Made by a program: the position numbers and the translations under genes. Below are positions 1 through 8,400 of a DNA stretch of 9,773 nt, one piece after another. The stretch is from Bacteroidales bacterium (GTDB lineage Bacteria > Bacteroidota > Bacteroidia > Bacteroidales > PUMT01): the NCBI GenBank assembly GCA_007119075.1, contig SKQJ01000175.1, forward strand, positions 1 through 9,773, given 5' to 3'. Positions within the stretch are counted from its first letter, which is position 1. Each line of letters begins with the position of its first letter. Under the pieces are notes generated by a model, which was given only the letters and a program-made list of their open reading frames with translations, did no database searches and had not been told where the DNA came from.

Positions 1-524
1 AGATTGTCCAGTCCCAGGTGCCCCGCGATGCGGCCGGCTCCCTGGGAAATTTCTTCCTGTACTCCGCCGTCGGAAATAAAAGTAAATACATTGTGGGACA
101 TCCACTGGCCGAAACGGGCTGAAAGGAATTTCGCAGCAATTGCGGCTCCCACAGCCATAGCATGCCCCTGTCCCAGAGGTCCGGAGGTATTTTCAACGCC
201 CCGCTTCAAATCTCTTTCCGGATGGCCGGGAGTCGGGCTGCTCCATTGCCGGAACTCCCTGAGGTCATCAAGGCTGAACTGGCCGGTCAGGCACAGTATG
301 GAATAAAGCATCGGCGACATATGGCCAGGATCAAGGAAGAACCTGTCCCGTGAAAAAAATTCCATATCGTCGGGATCGAAATTAAGAAACTCGGAATAGA
401 GTATATTTATAAAATCGGCCCCTCCCATTGCACCGCCCGGGTGTCCTGATTTTGCCTTTTCCACCATTGCCGCGGAAAGTATCCTGATATTGTCGGCTGC
501 TTTTTCTGTCAGTTCTTTTTTCAT
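1..524 (-). CDS. tkt: Transketolase, N-terminal part (3' end cut by window edge)
   Basis: Transketolase uses thiamine diphosphate and Mg2+ to move two-carbon ketol units between sugar phosphates in the non-oxidative pentose phosphate pathway (cytoplasm). The first 174 codons are present and the frame runs open off the left edge. Visible hallmarks, counting from the ATG at 522-524: SGHPGG at residues 26-31 with the conserved His28, DPGHMS at 65-70 with His68, PTPGHPE at 97-103, ENTSGPLGQG at 111-120 (cofactor-binding loop), and SDGGVQEEISQG at 151-162, where the usual GDG of the diphosphate/Mg site reads SDG, a form I recall from Bacteroidota transketolases. The spacing of these motifs matches full-length transketolase of about 670 residues, so the rest should lie to the left. 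It is transcribed divergently from the YchF gene. The start is well supported because the family begins a few residues before the conserved AxxIRxLSAxMVxxAxSGHPG segment. Confidence 0.95.
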   Translation of the reverse strand, partial: MKKELTEKAADNIRILSAAMVEKAKSGHPGGAMGGADFINILYSEFLNFDPDDMEFFSRDRFFLDPGHMSPMLYSILCLTGQFSLDDLREFRQWSSPTPGHPERDLKRGVENTSGPLGQGHAMAVGAAIAAKFLSARFGQWMSHNVFTFISDGGVQEEISQGAGRIAGHLGLDN

Positions 525-577
525 AGTAACAATATTTAATGGTCCCGATTTTTGTTCTTGTATCATGAATAAGTTTG

Positions 578-607
578 TAAAAATAACTTTTTACCCCGTT
601 TTACAAA
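578..607 (-). promoter_or_regulatory. Candidate promoter for tkt
   Basis: Read on the minus strand there is a TTTG (plus 604-607), an 18-bp spacer, and TATTTTTA (plus 578-585). This resembles the Bacteroidota housekeeping promoter (TTTG about 17-23 bp upstream of TAnnTTTG), with one mismatch in the last base of the -7 box. It would give a 5' leader of roughly 45 nt before the tkt ATG. The assignment is by pattern only. Confidence 0.4.
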
Positions 608-704
608 CCCGTTTGCCTGTTTTTTTGCGGTAATTCTTTATTATGAGTCTTTTATATATGGGCGCTATTTATCATGAGAATGTAATTTTCACGGCATAAT
701 AAAG

Positions 705-712
705 TAATTTTG
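705..712 (+). promoter_or_regulatory. Candidate -7 promoter element for the YchF gene
   Basis: TAATTTTG is a perfect match to the Bacteroidota TAnnTTTG -7 box and lies 30 bp before the ATG at 743. No good -33 TTTG is seen at the expected distance; TGTA at 681-684 is the nearest and is weak. If transcription begins about 7 nt downstream, the leader is about 25 nt. This also argues against the in-frame TTG start at 710, which sits inside the element. Confidence 0.4.
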
Positions 713-742
713 CCCACCGTTAAACTATGTAATCGAAAACAT

Positions 743-1840
743 ATGGCTTTAAAATGCGGGATTATCGGGCTGACAAATTCAGGCAAGACAACACTGTTCA
801 ACTGCATGTCCAACACCCGGGCCGAATCCTCAGCAGCAGCATTCAGCGCAGCAAAAACCAATATGGGCATGGTACAGGTTCCCGACAACCGCTTGTATGA
901 GCTTGCCAAAAGGCAGCCTACCCGGAAGATTGTGCATGCCACGGTTGAGTTTGCCGATATTCCCGGGCTGGCAAAGGGATCACAGGCCGCAACCGGCACC
1001 GGCAATAAATTTCTTGCCGATATCAGGAATACCGATGCGCTGATCCATGTGCTGCGCTGCTTTGAAAATGAGGCTGTCCCCCATGTCGATGGCCGGATAG
1101 ATCCGGTAGGGGATATGGAATCAGTCGAGCTTGAGCTGCAGGTAAAAGATCTTGAGTCGGTTGAGAAAAAAATAATAAAAACAGAAAAACTGGCAAAGGT
1201 TGGAGACAAGGCTGCACGCCTGACACTGGAAATCCTTAACAAATACAGGCATCACCTGGAATCGTTCATGCCGGTTCGTTCGCTTGAAACCGATGAGCAG
1301 GAGAGACAGCAGGTGGAAGATCTGATGTTGCTCTCGGCCAAACCGGTGATTTACGTTTGCAATGTTGACGGAGAATATGCCGGTGGCGGCAATGAATATT
1401 CCGACCGGGTGCAGAAAGCCCTTGAAGGACAGGATGCCGAAGTTCTGATACTGGCGGCCCAGGTCGAAGCCGAAATAGCAGAGCTTGAGGACCAGGATGA
1501 CCGGAAGGATTTCCTTGAGGACGCGGGCCTCTCCGAGCCCGGCGTAAACAGGCTGATACGCTCGGCCTACAAGCTCTTGCATCTGGATACCTTTTTTACG
1601 GTAGGGCCAAAGGAGATCAGGGCCTGGACGATTACCAGGGGAACGGCCGCACCCGGTGCAGCAGGAGTAATCCATAGCGACCTGGAGAAAGGGTTTATCA
1701 GGGCGGAGGTCATCAAATACGATGATTTTATCGCCCTCGGCTCGGAATCCGCCTGTCGCGACAGGGGAAAGCTTTCAGTCGAGGGAAAAAATTACGTGGT
1801 AAAGGACGGGGACCTGTTGAATATCAGGTTCAATGTTTAG
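743..1840 (+). CDS. ychF: YchF/Ola1-family P-loop ATPase/GTPase, divergent version
   Basis: YchF proteins are cytoplasmic Obg-type P-loop nucleotidases that bind ribosomes and usually prefer ATP; several are linked to oxidative-stress control. The 365-residue product matches the family length (about 363-366) and begins MALKCGI like relatives, which fixes the ATG at 743. G1/Walker A is GLTNSGKTT at residues 9-17 (E. coli: GLPNVGKST). G3 is DIPGL at 72-76, with a hydrophobic residue where Ras has its catalytic Gln. A charged helical, probably coiled-coil, region spans about 125-200. The G4 position reads NVDG at 207-210. The TGS domain fills about 280-365 and ends IRFNV. Compared with E. coli YchF, Cys35 in the FPFCTIEPN segment aligns with Ser35, the Glu of NxxE is Gly210 (a Glu follows at 211), and the GASKGEGLGN loop reads GSQAATGTGN at 79-88. 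It may be a second, Bacteroidota-type paralogue rather than the canonical housekeeping copy. Confidence 0.92.
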   Translation: MALKCGIIGLTNSGKTTLFNCMSNTRAESSAAAFSAAKTNMGMVQVPDNRLYELAKRQPTRKIVHATVEFADIPGLAKGSQAATGTGNKFLADIRNTDALIHVLRCFENEAVPHVDGRIDPVGDMESVELELQVKDLESVEKKIIKTEKLAKVGDKAARLTLEILNKYRHHLESFMPVRSLETDEQERQQVEDLMLLSAKPVIYVCNVDGEYAGGGNEYSDRVQKALEGQDAEVLILAAQVEAEIAELEDQDDRKDFLEDAGLSEPGVNRLIRSAYKLLHLDTFFTVGPKEIRAWTITRGTAAPGAAGVIHSDLEKGFIRAEVIKYDDFIALGSESACRDRGKLSVEGKNYVVKDGDLLNIRFNV

Positions 1841-1942
1841 TGAAATCTCTCGCGCCCGATGGTTTCTTAAAGATCCGTCAGGCCAGCCTGTTTGGTATAA
1901 ATTTTTCTGATATAATAAAAATTTCCTTTACAGGAATTCGAT
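1841..1942. other. Intergenic gap between the YchF and M14 peptidase genes
   Basis: This is a 102-bp spacer whose second half is AT-rich. No convincing terminator hairpin with a T-run is seen after the YchF stop. TTTG at 1891-1894 followed 16 bp later by TATAAT at 1911-1916, or TAAATTTT at 1898-1905 as a 7-of-8 match to TAnnTTTG, could be promoter elements for the peptidase gene, but neither is compelling. AGGA at 1932-1935, 7 nt before the ATG at 1943, is a plausible Shine-Dalgarno sequence and supports that start. Confidence 0.35.
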
Positions 1943-3664
1943 ATGCCGGATATTAATTTTAACAGGTATCTTTTTGTTTTCCTTTTCTGGTTTGCAGCAT
2001 TCAATTCGGCTGTCTCCCAGGAAAGATTTGAAAATGATACCTCCGCTGCTTTTAAATATATCCGGGAAAGGGGAGAGGTCTTTTTCAGTTTCGAAGCCGC
2101 TCCTTCCGAAGTCCGCCGGATGAGCCGCATAATTTCGATCGACAATTACAGGGATGGCATGGCCCGGGCATATGCCTGCAGTGCGGGGTTCGAAGCCTTC
2201 CTGGCAGAGTCCCTTGAATTTACCGTATACAGTCCGCCGGGAGAATGGCACAGGGAAAAGCCTTCCGTAAAAGGGACGTGGGACTATTATCCGTCCTATT
2301 CCGAATATGCCGGCATGATGAGATCCTGGGCCGAAGAATATCCCCATATCTGTGAATACTTCGATGCCGGTGATACTGCAGAAGGAAGGAAAATACTTTT
2401 TTTGCGGATAACCGGAGATAAACCCGCCGGCCAGCCTAAATCCCGGTTTATGTATTCTTCTACCATGCACGGGGATGAAACAACGGGTTTTGTCCTTATG
2501 CTCAGGCTGATAGAATACCTTCTGGAGAGCTACCCGGCCGATCCTCAGGTTGAGCGGCTGATGGATAACCTGGAGATATGGATCAACCCGCTTGCCAATC
2601 CTGACGGAAGCTATTTTGGCGGCGACGGGAACGATATCGTCTCTCCCAAAAGATTCAATGCCAATAACGTCGATCTAAACCGGGATTTCCCGGAAGCGGG
2701 ACATCCGGAACCGCCTGCTGGCGGCCGTGAGGCAGAAACCATTGCCATGATCGAGCTGATGGGATCAGGGCAGTTCATACTGTCGGCCAACATCCATGAC
2801 GGAGCGGAAGTAATGAATTATCCCTGGGATTTCAGGGAGGAAAGGCATGCAGACGACCGCTGGTTTGAATACATATGCAGGGAATATGCCGATACGGCAC
2901 AGCAAAACAGTCCGCCGAACTACATGACCTTCCTGGGCGGGGTCACCAACGGGTACGACTGGTATTCGATTTCCGGGGGAAGACAGGACTATGTAACCTG
3001 GTATGCCCGGGGCAGGGAGATTACCATGGAAATAAGCGATATAAAACATCCCCCGCCCGGTATGCTTCCCGATTACTGGGAATATAACCGGCGATCGCTC
3101 CTGAATTATATGGAACAGGCCATGTTCGGGGTCAGGGGGCAGGTAACCGATATGGCTACAGGGGAGCCGGTCAGGGCAAGAGTGGAGATGCTTTCGCACG
3201 ATGCTGTTTATTCCCGCGTTTATTCCGATCCTTCCACCGGCTGGTATTTCAGGCTTATTGAACAGGGATTCCATGATCTGCTGTTTTCGGCCGACGGGTA
3301 TATAAGCGACACAGTGAGCGTACAGGTCCGGAACCGGGAGACGGAAAGAATCGATGTGAGCCTGGTTCCCGGGTATACCCTGTCGCCCGGGCCGGAGGAC
3401 GGAGATGACAGAAGTCACCGGATCCGTTATTCCCCCGAAAGGGAAGAAATCATTGTTTCAATGAACATTGAGTTGCCCTCTTCTGTAAGTATTTTTCTGT
3501 ACGACAGTTCCGGGAGGAAAATACGGGTGCTTCACGGCGGAATGGTCCGGGAGGGATATGCCCGGCTCAGCTTCGGCACCCAGGGCCTTAAGCCCGGCAT
3601 TTACATAATTGTCGTGGATTGCGGCCGGAATGTGGTGAGCCGCAAAATACTTATCCCGGGATAG
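1943..3664 (+). CDS. Secreted M14 zinc carboxypeptidase with T9SS C-terminal sorting domain
   Basis: This 573-residue protein should remove C-terminal residues from peptides (M14 family) outside the cell or at its surface. Domains in order: signal peptide about 1-26 (hydrophobic run 9-24, likely cut after SAVSQ); a poorly conserved N-terminal region to about 110; the M14 catalytic domain about 115-390; a carboxypeptidase-regulatory-like beta-sandwich about 395-476 (VRGQVTDMATGEPV); and a por/T9SS type A sorting domain about 505-573 (SIFLYDSSGRKIRVL, then GLKPGIYIIVV). All catalytic positions are present: zinc ligands His176 and Glu179 in MHGDET, third ligand His285 in ANIHDGAE, substrate binders Asn246 and Arg247 in DLNRDFP, a Tyr248-like Tyr341 in DWYSISGG, and general base Glu363 in ITMEIS (carboxypeptidase A equivalents His69, Glu72, His196, Asn144/Arg145, Tyr248, Glu270). 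The enzyme therefore looks active. The next gene starts 55 bp downstream on the same strand, so they may be co-transcribed. Substrate preference cannot be read from the sequence. Confidence 0.93.
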   Translation: MPDINFNRYLFVFLFWFAAFNSAVSQERFENDTSAAFKYIRERGEVFFSFEAAPSEVRRMSRIISIDNYRDGMARAYACSAGFEAFLAESLEFTVYSPPGEWHREKPSVKGTWDYYPSYSEYAGMMRSWAEEYPHICEYFDAGDTAEGRKILFLRITGDKPAGQPKSRFMYSSTMHGDETTGFVLMLRLIEYLLESYPADPQVERLMDNLEIWINPLANPDGSYFGGDGNDIVSPKRFNANNVDLNRDFPEAGHPEPPAGGREAETIAMIELMGSGQFILSANIHDGAEVMNYPWDFREERHADDRWFEYICREYADTAQQNSPPNYMTFLGGVTNGYDWYSISGGRQDYVTWYARGREITMEISDIKHPPPGMLPDYWEYNRRSLLNYMEQAMFGVRGQVTDMATGEPVRARVEMLSHDAVYSRVYSDPSTGWYFRLIEQGFHDLLFSADGYISDTVSVQVRNRETERIDVSLVPGYTLSPGPEDGDDRSHRIRYSPEREEIIVSMNIELPSSVSIFLYDSSGRKIRVLHGGMVREGYARLSFGTQGLKPGIYIIVVDCGRNVVSRKILIPG

Positions 3665-3682
3665 AGTTTTATAAATGATAAA

Positions 3683-3690
3683 TAGTTTTG
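3683..3690 (+). promoter_or_regulatory. Candidate -7 promoter element before the phosphatase-like gene
   Basis: TAGTTTTG matches TAnnTTTG exactly and lies in the 55-bp gap, 30 bp before the ATG at 3720. No matching -33 TTTG is seen at the usual spacing. It may allow separate transcription of the downstream gene, or be chance in an AT-rich gap. Confidence 0.25.
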
Positions 3691-3719
3691 ATGTAAAACA
3701 GAGCAAAAGCCTTTAAGCT

Positions 3720-5357
3720 ATGGTAACTGGATTTGATAAGTTGATTGTTCCCCGTATTGTATTGGTGGCGGTTTTTTTGCTGGCGGGAACCCTGGCAGGA
3801 AAACCTGCAGAAAGCGAGAGCGTTACCGATCGAAAGCCCGATCTTGTTGTCGGCATTGTAGTGGAAAAAATGAGATACGATTACCTGACCAGGTTGTGGG
3901 ACAAATTTGGCGACAATGGTTTCAAAAGGCTTGTCGCCGAAGGCAGCTCATTCAATAACGCAAGGTTCGACTATCTCGTAAACCAGTCCTCCGCCGGTTA
4001 TGCGACGATTTTTACCGGGTCGAACCCCTCATCTCACGGCGTGATAGCCGACAGCTGGTATAACCGGCTGGGAGGCAACCTTCAGTCGAGCGTTTACGAC
4101 GGAACCGTAACGGCCATCGGCGGTTCTTTCCAGAATGGCAGAAGATCTCCGGCCGCGATGCTTGCAGCCACTGTCGGCGATGAGCTGAGAATGTCAAGCG
4201 ATTTCAGGTCAAGGGTATTCACAGTGTCTCTCAATGATGCCTCCGCCGTCCTTTCCGGGGGATTTTCTGCGAATGCCGCCTGGTGGTTCGATCCCGTACA
4301 CGGGGACTGGATGACCAGCAGCTATTACATTGACTCCCTTCCCCGGTGGGTCAGGGAATTCAATTCCAGGTCACTGGCCGATGTCTACCTGGACAGGACT
4401 TGGGAGCCGGTGGCGGGGCATTTCTCATATTTCAGCAAAAATCCCGTTGCCGGGGATAATCCTTTCAAATACAATCTTAAAAGAATAAACCGCAGATCGG
4501 ACGATTATTCAATCATTAAAGCAACTCCTTTCGGCAATACCTTCACCAAGGATTTTGCATTGTCTCTCATCCACAACGAAAGGATCGGAAAGAACGGGCA
4601 CACCGATATGCTGGTGATAGGGTTTTCGGCAACCGCTCATATAGATGACCACTACGGTACTTTCTCAAAGGAACTGCAGGATGCCTATCTGCGTCTGGAC
4701 CAGGATATTGCCCATCTTCTGGAGTTTTTGAATGCCACCTACGGCAAATCCAACGTACTGGTGTTTCTGACATCCGATCAGGCTGTCGCCTATCCTGCTT
4801 CCTATAGCAATTCGGCCCGCATTCCCGGCGGAACGTTCAGTCCCGCCCAGGCAATGTCGCTGTTGCGAAGCTACCTGAATATTACGTTCGGGCCGGCCGA
4901 ATGGGTGAGCGCATACAATGCCGGGATGCTTTATCTTAACCATTCCCAGATCGAAAGCAGGAATATTCCCATATCGGATGTCCAGTATGCTTCCTCCCGG
5001 TTTCTCAACCAGGTTTCCGGAGTGGCAGGCAGTGTCACCGAGGATGTGTTCCGCAGGAATTTTTTTTCCGACGGGATACCGGCTAAAATCCAGGCCGGCT
5101 TTCATCCCAGGCGGTCGGGCGATGTAATGATCTACCTCCAGCAGGGATGGCATGAAAGAGGGATTGCGGGCGACAGGCTTACACTGACTTCATACGATCA
5201 ACACGTTCCGCTGGTCTTTTACGGCTGGAACATTGAAAACGGTGTTTTCAGAAGGCAAGTCAGTCCCGCCGATATTGCCCCCACCATATCGATGATGCTT
5301 GACATTCCCTTCCCGCAGTTCACTACAGGCAAACCCATACCGGAGCTGTTAAGGTAG
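3720..5357 (+). CDS. Exported PafA-like alkaline phosphatase superfamily protein, probably inactive
   Basis: The 545-residue product has the length and fold signature of PafA-type alkaline phosphatases (periplasmic, two-zinc phosphomonoesterases of Bacteroidota): VGIVVEKMRYDYL at 44-56, ATIFTGSNPSSHG at 95-107, TPFGNT at 269-274, DAYLRLDQD at 321-329, NVLVFLTSD at 345-353, SYDQHVPLVFYGW at 491-503 and DIAPTISMML at 518-527. A signal peptide with hydrophobic run about 9-26 suggests export to the periplasm. The catalytic residues are mostly gone. Against PafA as I recall it, metal ligand Asp38 is Glu49, nucleophile Thr79 is Ser90, Asn100 is Asp111, Lys162/Arg164 are Asn172/Ala174, Asp305 and His309 align with Ala306 and Asp310 (DxxGH absent), Asp352 is kept as Asp353, His353 is Gln354 (SADHG reads TSDQA), and His486 aligns with Arg486. 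Hydrolysis by the normal mechanism is therefore unlikely. The reading frame is intact, so it seems maintained as a binding, regulatory or otherwise changed protein. It follows the M14 gene by 55 bp. Confidence 0.85.
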   Translation: MVTGFDKLIVPRIVLVAVFLLAGTLAGKPAESESVTDRKPDLVVGIVVEKMRYDYLTRLWDKFGDNGFKRLVAEGSSFNNARFDYLVNQSSAGYATIFTGSNPSSHGVIADSWYNRLGGNLQSSVYDGTVTAIGGSFQNGRRSPAAMLAATVGDELRMSSDFRSRVFTVSLNDASAVLSGGFSANAAWWFDPVHGDWMTSSYYIDSLPRWVREFNSRSLADVYLDRTWEPVAGHFSYFSKNPVAGDNPFKYNLKRINRRSDDYSIIKATPFGNTFTKDFALSLIHNERIGKNGHTDMLVIGFSATAHIDDHYGTFSKELQDAYLRLDQDIAHLLEFLNATYGKSNVLVFLTSDQAVAYPASYSNSARIPGGTFSPAQAMSLLRSYLNITFGPAEWVSAYNAGMLYLNHSQIESRNIPISDVQYASSRFLNQVSGVAGSVTEDVFRRNFFSDGIPAKIQAGFHPRRSGDVMIYLQQGWHERGIAGDRLTLTSYDQHVPLVFYGWNIENGVFRRQVSPADIAPTISMMLDIPFPQFTTGKPIPELLR

Positions 5358-5370
5358 CTGCAGCATTACC

Positions 5371-5408
5371 AAAAAAAAGGCCTTTCTGCCGGAAGGGGCA
5401 AAAAGGCC
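5371..5408 (-). terminator. Intrinsic terminator for the large outer-membrane protein gene
   Basis: GGCCTTT (5379-5385) pairs with AAAGGCC (5402-5408). After one C/A mismatch, TGCC (5387-5390) pairs with GGCA (5397-5400) around a six-base loop. On the minus strand the stem is followed directly by eight T residues (A run at 5371-5378 on plus), the classic Rho-independent form. It lies 32 bp past the minus-strand stop at 5441. On the plus strand the hairpin is followed by ATAATAAAG with no T-run, so it is weaker for the converging phosphatase-like gene. Confidence 0.88.
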
Positions 5409-5440
5409 ATAATAAAGATGGTGCTGTTGCTCAGGCCGGG

Positions 5441-8400
5441 TTACCAGCCCGGGATGAAGTTGATCCCGAGTATGCCGCCCTGGATACCTTCCCTGTGGAA
5501 GGGGAATGCATAGTAAGGCTCGATTATCATGGCCCCGAAAAGGTTGACCCTCATAGACAGACCGGTGCTGAATACCGGGAACCTTACGTCATCAGACATA
5601 TCGCTCCTGTTCAGGGTAGGCCTTGTGTCGGAGGTCCAGACCACTCCGGCATCCAAAAACAGTGCAAGCTCGGAGAACAGGAAACCCGAAGGGATCACTG
5701 CCAGCTGCTCGGGCCCGGTAAAAGGAAGCCTAATTTCGAAGTTTGCCATAGCCAGCCTGGTCCCCACAAGCTGGTTTATAGAGAAGTCGGGGTTCTGCAG
5801 CGACTGCATCTGGTAAAACTGGTTTGAGCCGTATCCTCTTATAAATCCCGGATAACCCAGGAACATGGGATAAAACAGATTGTTCTGGGCGGTGGGGCCG
5901 TAACGCCCGCTATGATAAAACCTGTATGCAAAGCTCAAGGGGTTTTGAAAATGGTATCGCCTGTAATCGGCCAGCACCTGGTAAAATTCGAGACGGCCGA
6001 AATACTTGCTTCCCTGCAGCCGGTATCTCTGCCCCCTCATGGGCGAGGCCATTCCGAAATAGGAATTGTCGCCCACATATGCCAGGCGTGTGCTTGCAAG
6101 GTTGAAACCATCGGGCGAATCCAGGTTCCGGTCAATCGAATGCCCTGCCGGCATTCCAAATTCATTGTAATAATTATTGAACCTGTCTATTCGGTAATAA
6201 TACCGTGCCACCGAGGCTCCCCCCTCAAGACGCCGGGACATTGAAAAGGGATAATAGGCGAAAAGCGATGCCTGGTCCTCAAATGTCCTGATGTTTACAA
6301 GGGCATAGTTTATAAGGTTGCCTTCGCGTTCAAGCTGAAGGAAGGCCGACCGGTACGGGATATGGGATAGGGAAGCGCCCCATTTTATCCTGCGTTTCTG
6401 GTTCAGATAGGTCCCCATCCCTCCGAAATCATATATTTCACCGTTAACGGCAAGCGCTCCGTAAAGCGTGTTGTCGCCGAGTATATCGCTGAAGAGCATT
6501 TCCACTCCGCCGGCCATGCCGGTGCCGTAATAGGAGCTTACCGCCATTCCTACGCCCGTATTCCCAATGTAGTCAAGCTGGAACTGCGGCCTGTACCTTT
6601 CGGCAGCAAAGCTCTCGGCCGGATACCTGATATAATTATTGTTATCGGCGATGTTCCTGTCGACTATATTAACGGCAACTCGCTGGAAGGGCGGCAGCTG
6701 GGCCGCAAGCATATCGATCTTGCCCGGGTCAACAGGTTCCTCGGTAAATTCTTCAGGCATAGCCGCATAAACAACATACTGGCCCTTATTGTAGTATGAA
6801 TAGGCTATCATTCCGGTTTCCCTTGCGATGCTGATCGCAGGCGAAAGGGAAGTAATGCCGCTTATGCCTACCGGGTAGTTGGTTGCACGGAAAACCTCGC
6901 CGCTTTCTTTCTCGTACCGGTAAAGATTCCTGAACCCGTCGCTGTCGGACAAGAAATAGATCGATTCTCCGTCAGCCGAGAATTCGGGGTTTACGTTGTC
7001 GGCGCCCTTAAATATCGGCAATATGGTTGTTTGGTTGTCGTTATGGGTATCCATCAATCCCAGGTTCATCCTGTAGCTGATGTTGCCCGATTCGTCTCCA
7101 GGCTGTGGCCGGTCGGTGGCGAAAGCTATATAACGGCCGTCGGGCGACCACGTGGGATGGACATACGAATACCAGTCATCTGTCAGGTTGGTAACCTCTC
7201 CGGAATCCAGTTCGTAAAGAAACAGGTTGTTGATCCCCCCTACAAGCCCGGTCATCACCAGGTGTTTGCCGTCGGGCGACCAGGACGGGTTATTGAGGAA
7301 CGGCACTCCCGGCACATTGATTTCCCGGGTTCGCCGGGGTCTCCTCATGTCGGCAATAAGGATATGGCTTTCCCCTTTTGTAACCCCGACATATGCAAAA
7401 TAGCGGCTGTCGGGCGACCAGGTGCCCATCGACTCGAGAAAATTATAACCATCTATGTCGGTGTTGCGGTTTGAGCTTGTCAGTGACCTGAGTATTTCAC
7501 CATCTTCGGTCCTCGCAATGAAAAGATCGAGGGTGAATACATTCTTTTCCGAAAAAAACGCCACATAATCCCCGTTTGGGCTTATCGAGGGCGACACATT
7601 CATCCTTCCTGCTGTTTCCTCGAACAGGATCTTGTTGCCCCTTATCAGGGTGTCGGTATTTGCAAGAAGGTCGCTGTAATGCATCCTGAAAGAGCTCTGC
7701 CACAGGTCTGAAAGGGTGTTGGCCCTTACTTCCAGCACATTTTCAATGCCCCTTTCATAACCGAATTTGGCGGTCTCAAGAAAAAGCGGGTTGATTATGG
7801 TATCTCCCCATGTCCTTGCCACGAAAGCCCAGAAAGAATGGCCCCAGCGGTAGGGGAAGTATTTATAGGAGGTGGTCAGATCCCTCAGGGTGGGGAAATC
7901 GTTGTGCTTGATTGCATCCCTCATCCACATGGCCGTATGCGGATCCTTGCTGCCGATTGACATGTACTCGGCCATACCTTCGACGAACCATAGCGGCAGG
8001 TTCCTTATGGAATACATGTTCAGGGTGTCTCCCCTCAGAAGCTGGTTGAACTGGAATGCGTGAACAAGTTCGTGACCGAGCACATGGTCGGTCTGTGCAT
8101 GAGTTTCAAGCACCGGCATTACCACTCTGTTTTTAAGCGATTCGGTAACACCCCCCGTTCCAATGCCTATCATGCTGCTTACAGCGGTAGTCTGCTGGAA
8201 ATCGGGATGATTTTCATAAATAAGAAGAGGGTTCTGCTTTTTAATGGTGTCATTCAGCGCCCTTGCATGGCGGTAATACCATTTTTCGCTGAGATTGGCA
8301 ATATGCTGCAGCACGGAATCATCTTCAAAATAATGATATATCTGGAAGTTAGGCGTTGAAAAAACCTTGAAGTCAAATGTTTTATAACCGGGCTTTGTGC

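Noticed and set aside
710..742. Upstream in-frame TTG start for the YchF gene
   Set aside because: The family starts at the MALKCG position (743), and the TTG overlaps a TAATTTTG promoter-like box.
1752..1765. Perfect 14-bp palindrome CCTGTCGCGACAGG, considered as an operator site
   Set aside because: It lies inside the conserved TGS-domain coding region, far from any promoter, with no second copy seen; chance is the simpler explanation.
2765..3418. Long minus-strand open frame (217 codons) antisense to the M14 peptidase; similar frames at 1121-1675 minus, 1928-2470 minus and 7031-7474 plus
   Set aside because: They lie wholly or almost wholly inside well-recognised genes, lack family resemblance or a sensible N-terminus, and are expected by chance opposite moderately GC-rich coding sequence.
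3652..3663. Palindrome TATCCCGGGATA at the M14 stop codon, considered as a terminator
   Set aside because: It is fully symmetric with no room for a loop beyond a four-base stem, and has only a short T-run afterwards.
7120..7440. Repeated GTCGGGCGACCA segments (about 7139, 7268, 7408), considered as a DNA repeat or CRISPR-like array
   Set aside because: They encode the WSPDG/WSPDS turns of successive propeller blades with irregular spacing; this is protein repeat structure.
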